6,977 nucleotides of DNA from contig DSAR01000583.1 of assembly GCA_011046405.1 (NCBI GenBank), positions 1 through 6,977 of the forward strand, in the 5' to 3' direction. Of this stretch, positions 1 to 5,141 are shown piece by piece. The notes under the pieces are model-generated. The model was not told where the DNA came from. It saw nothing but the letters and a program-made list of their open reading frames with translations, and did not search any database. The DNA comes from Chloroflexota bacterium (lineage in GTDB: Bacteria; Chloroflexota; Anaerolineae; B4-G1). How positions within the stretch are numbered: position 1 is the first letter of the stretch; each line of letters opens with the position of its first letter. The position numbers and the translations under genes are program-made.

Positions 1-52
1 AAATCGCAAGCGCAAACCGCTTAAAATGGCTGAGAACGTCCTCAGGCGAACT

Positions 53-148
53 CAAGGAAAACGAAGCTGGGGTTGATGCATGTGGCAAACTGCGCAGCGG
101 GCAATCTCGTGCGTCTAAGCCCCCTTGGATCCGCTTCGTTTTCCCTTG
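53..148. repeat. Long inverted repeat, 15/16-bp arms
   Basis: CAAGGAAAACGAAGC at 53-67 is complementary to GCTTCGTTTTCCCTTG at 133-148, with one extra base in the right arm. The 65-nt interior contains the palindrome CTGCGCAG (90-97). It could be a decayed insertion, or a hairpin at the end of a gene lying left of the window. I found no flanking direct repeat, so a mobile origin is not supported. Confidence 0.55.
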
Positions 149-160
149 GTCGTACATAAG

Positions 161-188
161 TTGTCAAATCTGAAAATCCCTATATAAT
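161..188 (+). promoter_or_regulatory. Sigma70-type promoter, no gene directly downstream
   Basis: TTGTCA (161-166), 16-bp spacer, TATAAT (183-188); predicted start near 195. The nearest + strand gene starts at 698. The -10 box lies in the left arm of the AT-rich inverted repeat 174-186/234-247, and two small insertions have since landed between promoter and gene. It may still drive the regulator pair through a 500-nt leader, or be a relic, or make a short RNA. Confidence 0.5.
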
Positions 189-250
189 GTCTTTTTAAGA
201 GTTTCGTGATCATCTTTTGGTTGGATATTTTTGTATATAAGGGATTTGGG

Positions 251-407
251 CTGATTGACTGACAAATCTTTTTGGAACTACAGATGGCACTCCCATGGAG
301 CGGACGCAGATTCACACAGATAGAAGCTGATTTTCATTGGAAAATAAGAAAAATCTATGTTCATTTGCGTTGATTTTGACCATCTGTTAGTTTTGTCAGT
401 CGACCAG
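251..407. mobile_element. MITE-like element, family A (157 bp)
   Basis: The ends are 16-bp inverted repeats: CTGATTGACTGACAAA (251-266) against the complement of TTTGTCAGTCGACCAG (392-407), 14 of 16 matching. It is bracketed exactly by the 10-bp direct repeat GGGATTTGGG (241-250 and 408-417), the expected target-site duplication. The interior is a degenerate palindrome: CAGATGG (281-287) with CCATCTG (380-386), and CGCAGATTCACACAGAT with a diverged partner near 352-372. It encodes no protein. The same ends recur at 4960-5111. Target duplications of this length fit IS4-type transposases, but the mobilising family is inference. Confidence 0.75.
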
Positions 408-450
408 GGGATTTGGGTGTATTTGTGAGCGTTCAGGGTGGGGTTAGATC

Positions 451-530
451 CAATACCGTTTAGTTAAGCGCTGTGGGCGGATTGCTAATCCGCCTTACAC
501 TGCTGTAAAGTGCTTAATTAAACCGTATTG
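451..530. mobile_element. MITE-like element, family B (80 bp)
   Basis: CAATACCGTTTAGTTAAGCGC (451-471) is inverted at 510-530, with 18 of 21 positions pairing. The 10-bp direct repeat GGGTTAGATC abuts both sides (441-450, 531-540). Inside are two perfect hairpins: GGCGGATT/AATCCGCC (476-483/487-494, loop GCT) and TTACA/TGTAA (495-499/504-508). There is no coding capacity. The entire element can fold into one long cruciform. Confidence 0.75.
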
Positions 531-697
531 GGGTTAGATCAGAAATCAGGTTTTTGCCATTTCTTGGGTGAAATAGATCTCTGGCGAGTTTCTTTTTCCG
601 ATCTGCCATCATTTTTTTGGAAGAACCTGTTTTATATACCCCTTGGTGAATGTTCCATTTACCTGCCCGACCAGGCCCTTCTGCAAATGGGGGATAA

Positions 698-1402
698 ATG
701 CGCCGTTGTTTTCGAGTATTGGTTGTAGACGATCACCCGGATGTATTAGCTATTTTGAAGGCCATGTTGGTGAAAGAGGGATTTGAGGTCGTGGTTGCGC
801 CGGATGCCCTTTCCGGGATACGATTGGCTTACGAGAAACATCCCGATGCCATTCTATTAGACGTGATGTTGCCGGATTTAGATGGTTTCGAGGCGTGTCG
901 TCGATTACGCGATATGACGGAGGCGCCCATCATTTTTGTCACTGCCAAAGGCACCATCGAGGACATTGTCAAAGGGCTTTCACTGGGGGCGGATGATTAT
1001 GTCGTCAAGCCATTCGAACGAACAGAATTGCTGAGCCGTCTCTCTGCTTGCCTCCGCCGGGCACATGAGCAATCGGGAGAAGGGAGCGATTTGATTTTTC
1101 CGGCCACCTCGATCATGTTAGATTCCGATCGACACGAACTTCTGATTGAAAATCGGACAGTTTATCTCACGCCCAGAGAATTTGAAGTGCTCCGCCTGAT
1201 GGTTCGGCATACCGGTAAAGTGTTGAGTGCTGATGCGATCTTGACCCGGGTATGGGGGCCGGAATGGATCGGCGAACCAGACCTGATCAAACAATATATC
1301 TACCGGTTGCGGCAGAAAATCGAGCCAGACCCTGCTTCTCCGCAGTATCTTCACACAGTCCGTGGCGGCGGGTATTATTTCGATGCAGAGGATTTACGCT
1401 AA
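698..1402 (+). CDS. OmpR/PhoB-family response regulator (first of pair)
   Basis: A 234-residue DNA-binding response regulator, full length for the family. The N-terminal receiver (about 5-122) has the acidic pair D11-D12, phosphoacceptor D55 (in LLDVMLPD), T82 and the conserved K104 (KPFE). The C-terminal winged helix (about 133-229) has the usual LTPREFEVLRLM and a recognition helix near 193-209, ending in HTVRGGGYYF. Phosphorylation should promote dimerisation and promoter binding in the cytoplasm. The start at 698 is forced: a TAA in frame lies directly before it (695-697), and GGGGG (689-693) provides a close ribosome binding site. A second regulator follows after 34 nt, so the two are probably cotranscribed. 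No histidine kinase is present and the target genes cannot be named. Confidence 0.93.
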   Translation: MRRCFRVLVVDDHPDVLAILKAMLVKEGFEVVVAPDALSGIRLAYEKHPDAILLDVMLPDLDGFEACRRLRDMTEAPIIFVTAKGTIEDIVKGLSLGADDYVVKPFERTELLSRLSACLRRAHEQSGEGSDLIFPATSIMLDSDRHELLIENRTVYLTPREFEVLRLMVRHTGKVLSADAILTRVWGPEWIGEPDLIKQYIYRLRQKIEPDPASPQYLHTVRGGGYYFDAEDLR

Positions 1403-1425
1403 ACCTTCTGTGCAGATTGAGTTAG

Positions 1426-1431
1426 AGGAGG
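1426..1431 (+). promoter_or_regulatory. Ribosome binding site fixing the second regulator's start
   Basis: AGGAGG lies 5 nt before the ATG at 1437. This favours that start over an in-frame ATG at 1362, which would lie inside the previous gene and add 25 residues ahead of the normal receiver start. Confidence 0.85.
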
Positions 1432-1436
1432 AAGGC

Positions 1437-2147
1437 ATGAATGAGAAGATTTTGGTGATAGACGATGACTCTGAGTTGCTCACTCTTCTAAAGCTGGGAT
1501 TGGAACGGGATGGCTTTAAAGTCCTTACCGCCGAGAATGGTAAAGATGGCCTGCGTCAAGCTTATGACACTCGGCCCGACGTGATCATCCTCGATATTAT
1601 GATGCCCGGGATGGATGGTTGGGTCACGTGTCAACGGCTTCGAACGATGTGCAATACGCCGATCATTATGCTTACCGCAAAGACAGGTCAACCGGATGTG
1701 CTGCGAGGGCTTTCTCTGGGAGCCGACGATTACCTGACCAAACCTTGTTGTTTTGACGAGTTGAAGGCGCGTATTCGGACAGTACTGCGGCGCGTGCATT
1801 CGAGTGAACATGAGAGTTGGCGGACAGTTTACGATGATGGTACGTTGAGCGTCGACCTACAAAATGGGGTGGTGACTCGGCATGGGGAGGAAATTCATCT
1901 GACGCCCATCGAGTCTCGTTTGTTGATGTATCTGGTCAGCCAGAAGGACCGTGTTGTCCCCCATCAGGAATTGCTCGTCAGTATCTGGGGGCCTAAGTAT
2001 GCAAAGGAAAAGAGCTACCTGAGCGTCTACGTTCGCTATCTACGGCGCAAGATCGAAGAAGACCCATCGAATCCCAAGTACATTTGCACGCGTTGGCGAT
2101 TGGGATATTACTTTGCCGCTAATGGCGATTTTCAACCCACTGATTAA
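1437..2147 (+). CDS. OmpR/PhoB-family response regulator (second of pair)
   Basis: A 236-residue response regulator. The receiver (about 3-120) has D9-D10-D11, phosphoacceptor D53 (ILDIMMPGMDG), T80 and K102. The winged helix (about 135-227) begins LTPIESRLLMYL. It belongs to the same subfamily as its neighbour (shared GLSLGADDY and WGP motifs), but the proteins are clearly diverged, so this is an old paralogue pair and not a recent duplication. Two details differ: the switch lysine is followed by two cysteines (KPCC, 102-105), and the wing reads CTRWRLGYYF where the classical pattern is TVRGVGY. The gene is probably translated from the same mRNA as the first regulator. No terminator is evident after the stop, and the thrS promoter begins 29 nt later. 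Partner kinase and regulon are unknown. Confidence 0.93.
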   Translation: MNEKILVIDDDSELLTLLKLGLERDGFKVLTAENGKDGLRQAYDTRPDVIILDIMMPGMDGWVTCQRLRTMCNTPIIMLTAKTGQPDVLRGLSLGADDYLTKPCCFDELKARIRTVLRRVHSSEHESWRTVYDDGTLSVDLQNGVVTRHGEEIHLTPIESRLLMYLVSQKDRVVPHQELLVSIWGPKYAKEKSYLSVYVRYLRRKIEEDPSNPKYICTRWRLGYYFAANGDFQPTD

Positions 2148-2176
2148 CCCGATGTGGAGCAATAGAGCTTTCCGAT

Positions 2177-2204
2177 TTGACAGTGATAGAAAACGGGTTA
2201 TAAT
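2177..2204 (+). promoter_or_regulatory. Consensus sigma70 promoter for the thrS leader
   Basis: TTGACA (2177-2182), 16-bp spacer, TATAAT (2199-2204): both hexamers match the consensus fully. The predicted start falls near 2210-2212, at the last bases of the left target duplication of the inserted element, so the element would form the 5' end of the transcript. No other good promoter lies between here and the T-box. Confidence 0.8.
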
Positions 2205-2212
2205 GACTGGCG

Positions 2213-2348
2213 ATAACTGCTCAGCCTACGTGTGCAGTGCGGATCACAATCCGCGTTGATGGTGCAAGGGCCATCATAGTGACGTAAGCTAACACGTCGC
2301 CTGTAAACTGCCGGATTGTGATCCGGCGGGCACAAGGTGAGCAGTCAC
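2213..2348. mobile_element. MITE-like element, family C, in the thrS leader (136 bp)
   Basis: The ends are ATAACTGCTCA (2213-2223) and the complement of TGAGCAGTCAC (2338-2348), 9 of 11 matching. The 8-bp direct repeat GACTGGCG flanks it (2205-2212, 2349-2356). The interior is a series of perfect hairpins: GCGGAT/ATCCGC (2239-2244/2249-2254), GATGG/CCATC (2258-2262/2271-2275), GACGT/ACGTC (2281-2285/2294-2298) and GCCGGAT/ATCCGGC (2310-2316/2321-2327). The first and last also pair with each other around GGATCACAATCC. No protein is encoded. A second member of the family is at 5142-5264. Confidence 0.78.
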
Positions 2349-2380
2349 GACTGGCGTAAAACTGAATAGGGTTTGTTTCC

Positions 2381-2400
2381 AAACGGAGCGATCCGTTTTT
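2381..2400 (+). other. GNRA-capped hairpin with T run before the T-box
   Basis: AAACGGA (2381-2387) pairs perfectly with TCCGTTT (2392-2398) around a GCGA tetraloop, followed by two more T. It resembles a short, weak intrinsic terminator or a 5' stabilising hairpin. It lies 25 nt before Stem I of the T-box. Confidence 0.5.
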
Positions 2401-2705
2401 GGACTGAACCTGAGTAACGTGTTGATCGGGACGAGTATCATTCGATCTGGTCTCCAGAGAGATGGAATCGTGGGCTGAGAGTTCCATCGGCTATAAGAAG
2501 AATGAGAAAACCACCCGAGAGCGAGTTCCTCAAATCAACCTGTAGCGTGGTTTTTTGAGAGTGCTATCGGGCCTAATAGAATCCTTGCGCAGCGAGCAAG
2601 AATTTGGCGGTCAAGGGTTCCTTTTTGGCTCTGGCTCTGCCAGGTTTGAGAGTATGGAACGCCGGCTAGGCTCGTTATCGCCTTAAGAGTGCGACGATAG
2701 AACAT

Positions 2706-2769
2706 CACGGGTCGTCATCTAACCTGTCCGACAGGTTTCGAAGCTCTTCTGTTGTTGGCTTCACCCGTG
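2706..2769 (+). other. Three-way junction RNA fold inside the T-box leader
   Basis: CACGGGT (2706-2712) pairs with ACCCGTG (2763-2769) and encloses two hairpins: AACCTGT/ACAGGTT (2721-2727/2731-2737, loop CCG) and GAAGC/GCTTC (2740-2744/2758-2762). All three helices are perfect. It occupies the position of Stem III, which is usually a simple hairpin. Confidence 0.6.
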
Positions 2770-2806
2770 TCAGGAAATCGTTCGAACTTGGGTGGAATCA
2801 CGTGGG

Positions 2807-2838
2807 AACTCCCGCGCCCCAGGGTGCGGGAGTTTTTT
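2807..2838 (+). terminator. Regulated intrinsic terminator of the T-box
   Basis: AACTCCCGC (2807-2815) pairs perfectly with GCGGGAGTT (2826-2834), followed by a T run (2833-2838). Its left arm is shared with the antiterminator helix 2801-2816, so the two structures exclude each other. It stops transcription when tRNA-Thr is charged. Confidence 0.93.
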
Positions 2839-2869
2839 GTTTTTATCTTTTGGAGGGAGAGGAGAAAAA

Positions 2870-4666
2870 ATGTCTGAGAATAAGCACGAGGAAGATTATC
2901 TACATCGTTTGCGTCACTCTGCTTCGCACGTGATGGCGCACGCGGTACTGGAAAAGTTTCCGGAGGCGAAGTTTGCCATTGGCCCCCCCATCGAAAATGG
3001 GTTCTACTATGACTTCGAATTGCCTCGTCCGCTCACACCAGAGGATTTGGAGGCCATTGAGTCCCGTATGCAAGAGATCATCGCGGAGGGCTACGATTTC
3101 GTCTACGAAGAGATTGATGAAGCGGAAGCGCGCGCTCTCTTCCGGGATCAACCGTACAAGTTGGAGTTGATCGAGGATATTCTGGCGACCGGGACCGACG
3201 AATATGGTGAGCCGTTGGACGAAGCACCCGAGCTTTCGATCTATCGGAGCGGCTCGTTCGTCGATCTGTGCCGGGGGCCCCACGTGGAAAGCACCGATGA
3301 GATCCATCCCCAGGCGGTGAAGTTGCTCAACGTGGCCGGCGCCTACTGGCGCGGAGACGAGAGTCGCCCGATGCTCCAACGCATCTATGGCACAGCCTGG
3401 GAGACACCCAAAGCGCTGCGCCAGTACATGGCCTGGCGAGAGGAGGTCGAGAAGCGGGATCACCGCCGGCTCATCAAGGACCTGGATCTGGTCAGTTTCC
3501 ATCAACAAGCCGGGGCCGGTTTGGCCTATTGGCATCCCAAGGGTGGTCAGATTCGCGTCCTGATCGAGGATTATTGGCGCCAGCGGCACTACGAAGGTGG
3601 GTATGAACTGGTCTTTACGCCGCACATCGGACGTGCGGAGTTGTGGGAGACGTCCGGACATCTCGACTTCTACGAGGAAGGGATGTATTCGCCGATGGAC
3701 GTGGATGGACAGGATTATTACATCAAACCGATGAACTGTCCGTTTCACATCATGATCTACCAGACAAAATTGCGTTCGTATCGTGAGTTGCCCTTGCGTT
3801 GGGCCGAGCTCGGTACGGTTTATCGTTACGAGCGCAGCGGCACACTCCACGGCCTGCTGCGAGTGCGCGGCTTTACCCAGGATGACGCGCACATCTTCTG
3901 CACGCCGGAACAGATCGAGGATGAGATCCTGCGGGTGTTGGATTTCAGCCTGGATTTGTTGCGCGGCTTTGGCTTCGAGGAATTCAAGATCGAGTTGAGC
4001 GTGCGCGATCCCGAAGCGCCGGATAAGTACGCTGGTGGCGACGCCATGTGGCAGCAAGCCGAAAAATCGCTGCTCAAGGCGCTGGAGACCCGGGATTTGC
4101 CCTACGAACGGATGGAGGGCGAGGCCGTGTTCTACGGGCCCAAGATCGACATCAAGATCAAGGACGCCCTGGGGCGACTGTGGCAGTGCACGACCATCCA
4201 GTTTGATTTCAACGTGCCGGAACGCTTCGACTTGACCTACGTCGGGGAGGATGGCAAAGAACATCGACCTTATATGGTGCACCGGGCGTTGCTGGGCAGC
4301 CTGGAGCGTTTCTTTGGCGTTCTGGTCGAGCATTATGCGGGTGCCTTCCCCGTCTGGTTGGCGCCGGTGCAGGCTGTTCTGATCCCTATCGCCGACCGCC
4401 ACGTCGATTATGCGCATACCGTCGCCGAGCAACTGCGGGCCGCTGGCGTGCGCGTCGAAGTGGACGATTCGAGCGACCGCATGCGGGCCAAGATCCGCAA
4501 TGCTCAACTGCGGAAGATCCCCTACATGCTCGTCATCGGCGATCGAGAGGTAGAGGCGGAGACGGTCAATCTGCGGCGCCGTGACGAAGAGGTGCCAGGC
4601 GCCATGTCGGTCGATGCATTCATCACCCTGGTCCAAGAGGCGGTGGATGATCGGCGGGAGCTTTAG
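2870..4666 (+). CDS. thrS: Threonyl-tRNA synthetase, form without TGS domain
   Basis: Cytoplasmic class II synthetase that joins threonine to tRNA-Thr using ATP; 598 residues. The usual N-terminal TGS domain (about 60 residues in the E. coli type) is absent: the protein opens nearly directly with the editing domain, with its HxxxH (H16-H20) and CRGPH (C134, H138) motifs, which removes mischarged serine. The catalytic core (about 205-495) has the zinc ligands C290 (MNCP), H341 (DDAHIFC) and H471 (MVHRALLGS), motif 2 around RYERSG (319-324) and motif 3 near 476-480. The anticodon-binding domain covers about 498-598. The start at 2870 follows GAGGAG (2859-2864) by 5 nt; a longer in-frame start at 2792 would lie in the T-box and read through its terminator hairpin. 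Expression is set by the T-box leader. Its last 13 nt are duplicated at 4896-4908. Confidence 0.97.
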   Translation: MSENKHEEDYLHRLRHSASHVMAHAVLEKFPEAKFAIGPPIENGFYYDFELPRPLTPEDLEAIESRMQEIIAEGYDFVYEEIDEAEARALFRDQPYKLELIEDILATGTDEYGEPLDEAPELSIYRSGSFVDLCRGPHVESTDEIHPQAVKLLNVAGAYWRGDESRPMLQRIYGTAWETPKALRQYMAWREEVEKRDHRRLIKDLDLVSFHQQAGAGLAYWHPKGGQIRVLIEDYWRQRHYEGGYELVFTPHIGRAELWETSGHLDFYEEGMYSPMDVDGQDYYIKPMNCPFHIMIYQTKLRSYRELPLRWAELGTVYRYERSGTLHGLLRVRGFTQDDAHIFCTPEQIEDEILRVLDFSLDLLRGFGFEEFKIELSVRDPEAPDKYAGGDAMWQQAEKSLLKALETRDLPYERMEGEAVFYGPKIDIKIKDALGRLWQCTTIQFDFNVPERFDLTYVGEDGKEHRPYMVHRALLGSLERFFGVLVEHYAGAFPVWLAPVQAVLIPIADRHVDYAHTVAEQLRAAGVRVEVDDSSDRMRAKIRNAQLRKIPYMLVIGDREVEAETVNLRRRDEEVPGAMSVDAFITLVQEAVDDRREL

Positions 4667-4844
4667 CGTCAGTTTTGACTGGGGCCGTTGAAATACGTGC
4701 CGTTTTGTAGCGGAGAGCTGGTGGACTGACACTTTTAACGAAATCGAACACGGATTGACACAGATAAACACAGATTCATCTTGTTTTTACCAGATCTGTG
4801 TGAATCTGTGAAAATCTGTGTCCAAACACTTTATGTGTTGGTTG
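4654..4844 (+). repeat. 191-bp direct repeat, copy 1 (includes the thrS 3' end)
   Basis: Matches 4896-5086 with only three differences (4752, 4757 and 4758). It begins inside the last codons of thrS (GCGGGAGCTTTAG, 4654-4666) and stops abruptly at 4844, in the middle of the family A element. The copies are offset by 242 bp, with 51 bp of other sequence between them. Confidence 0.95.
4718..4844. mobile_element. Family A MITE-like element, right end missing
   Basis: The left end is CTGGTGGACTGACA (4718-4731), as in the complete copy at 4960-5111. The palindrome arms are 4748-4775 and 4794-4821. Homology ends at 4844, so the right terminal repeat is missing: a by-product of the duplication and not an independent insertion, since the same flank (AGCGGAGAG, 4709-4717) precedes it. 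Confidence 0.75.
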
Positions 4845-4867
4845 TATCTTCTCAATAAGTTGGGGAG

Positions 4868-4896
4868 CTGTGGCCGGTCTCCCGACCGAGCCACAG
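4868..4896. repeat. REP-like hairpin between the two duplicated copies
   Basis: CTGTGGCCGGTC (4868-4879) pairs with GACCG-A-GCCACAG (4884-4896): 12 pairs with one bulged A and loop TCCC. The 7-mer GGGAGCT lies on both sides (4863-4869, 4898-4904) and also at the thrS end (4656-4662), so it marks the junctions of the rearrangement. Confidence 0.75.
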
Positions 4897-5086
4897 CGGG
4901 AGCTTTAGCGTCAGTTTTGACTGGGGCCGTTGAAATACGTGCCGTTTTGTAGCGGAGAGCTGGTGGACTGACACTTTTAACGAAATCGAACACAGATTTT
5001 CACAGATAAACACAGATTCATCTTGTTTTTACCAGATCTGTGTGAATCTGTGAAAATCTGTGTCCAAACACTTTATGTGTTGGTTG
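4896..5086 (+). repeat. 191-bp direct repeat, copy 2
   Basis: Second copy of 4654-4844. Its first 13 nt repeat the thrS tail including the stop codon, with no synthetase sequence before it, so this tail is a displaced copy. The three differences from copy 1 sit within 7 nt (4994, 4999, 5000), all in the left palindrome arm. Confidence 0.95.
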
Positions 5087-5111
5087 AATGTTGAATTTGT
5101 CAGCCAACCAG
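4960..5111. mobile_element. Family A MITE-like element, complete (152 bp)
   Basis: The ends are CTGGTGGACTGACA (4960-4973) and TTTGTCAGCCAACCAG (5096-5111), the same ends as the element at 251-407. The flanks are AGCGGAGAG (4951-4959) and AGCGGAGAC (5112-5120), a 9-bp target duplication with one mismatch. The core is a 28-bp palindrome (4990-5017 with 5036-5063; 26 pairs, 18-nt loop), each arm made of repeated CACAGAT words. Smaller hairpin CCAAACAC/GTGTTGG follows at 5064-5083. No protein is encoded. Confidence 0.78.
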
Positions 5112-5141
5112 AGCGGAGACTCAGATTCCCGAAGTCTTTTG

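Larger units (their letters stand above)
1..697. other. Gene-free region upstream of the response regulators
   Basis: No convincing gene. Short reading frames here have no ribosome binding site or recognisable protein, and one of them starts inside a small insertion. From left to right it holds an inverted repeat (53-148), a promoter (161-188), an AT-rich inverted repeat (AAATCCCTATATA 174-186 with TATATAAGGGATTT 234-247), an insertion with target duplication (241-417), a second one (441-540), and about 150 bp of T-rich leader before the first regulator. I see no clear promoter just upstream of 698; TATATA near 633 lacks a well-placed -35. The left edge could hold the last codons of an upstream gene, but I do not recognise any. 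Confidence 0.7.
2426..2838 (+). promoter_or_regulatory. T-box riboswitch, threonine-specific
   Basis: A cis-acting leader that senses uncharged tRNA-Thr and controls transcription into thrS. Stem I: base TCGGG/CCCGA (2426-2430/2514-2518), an S-turn-like GACGAGTA (2430-2437), helix TCATTC/GAATGA (2438-2443/2500-2505), an AGAGAG bulge region (2456-2461) and apical helix GATGGAA/TTCCATC (2461-2467/2482-2488) with a 14-nt loop containing GTGGGCTGAGA. The specifier ACC (2510-2512), a Thr codon, lies opposite the S-turn and is followed by A as usual. The T-box core GGGTGGAATCACG (2790-2802) forms the antiterminator: CTTGGG/CCCAGG (2787-2792/2818-2823), a bulge starting TGGA (2793-2796) that fits a tRNA ending UCCA, and CGTGGG/CCCGCG (2801-2806/2811-2816). 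This excludes the terminator at 2807-2838. The stretch between Stem I and the antiterminator (268 nt) is long. Confidence 0.93.
2148..2869 (+). other. thrS control region (722 bp, non-coding)
   Basis: Gene-free but dense: promoter 2177-2204, a mobile element 2205-2356 including its target duplication, GNRA hairpin 2381-2398, T-box leader 2426-2838 and the thrS ribosome binding site (GGAGGG 2852-2857 and GAGGAG 2859-2864). Transcription from about 2211 would give a leader of roughly 660 nt. I see no small gene in it. Confidence 0.85.

Noticed and set aside
1..76. Open frames at the left edge as the end of an upstream gene
   Set aside because: Two frames are open (to 76 and to about 173), but neither peptide is recognisable and the longer one runs through an inverted repeat.
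528..728. 66-codon + strand reading frame before the first regulator
   Set aside because: It starts with TTG inside the family B element, has no ribosome binding site, overlaps the regulator by 31 nt and has no recognisable protein features.
1362..1436. 25-residue extension of the second regulator
   Set aside because: It overlaps the end of the first regulator, and AGGAGG sits 5 nt before the ATG at 1437.
2792..2869. 26-residue N-terminal extension of thrS
   Set aside because: It would be translated from the T-box antiterminator and terminator, is not TGS-like, and a good ribosome binding site serves the ATG at 2870.
2900..4771. 623-codon reading frame antisense to thrS
   Set aside because: It is the mirror of a strongly conserved synthetase gene, with no ribosome binding site or family signature; long antisense frames follow from codon bias.
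4748..5063. Repeated CACAGAT words as a CRISPR array or origin iterons
   Set aside because: The words are arranged as inverted arms of a hairpin in a mobile element, without regular spacers, cas genes, or DnaA or replication genes nearby.
5097..5128. TTGTCA in the family A ends as an outward-facing -35 box
   Set aside because: Suitably spaced -10 boxes are poor at both + strand ends (TCAGAT, GGTGTA), so there is no support for promoter delivery.
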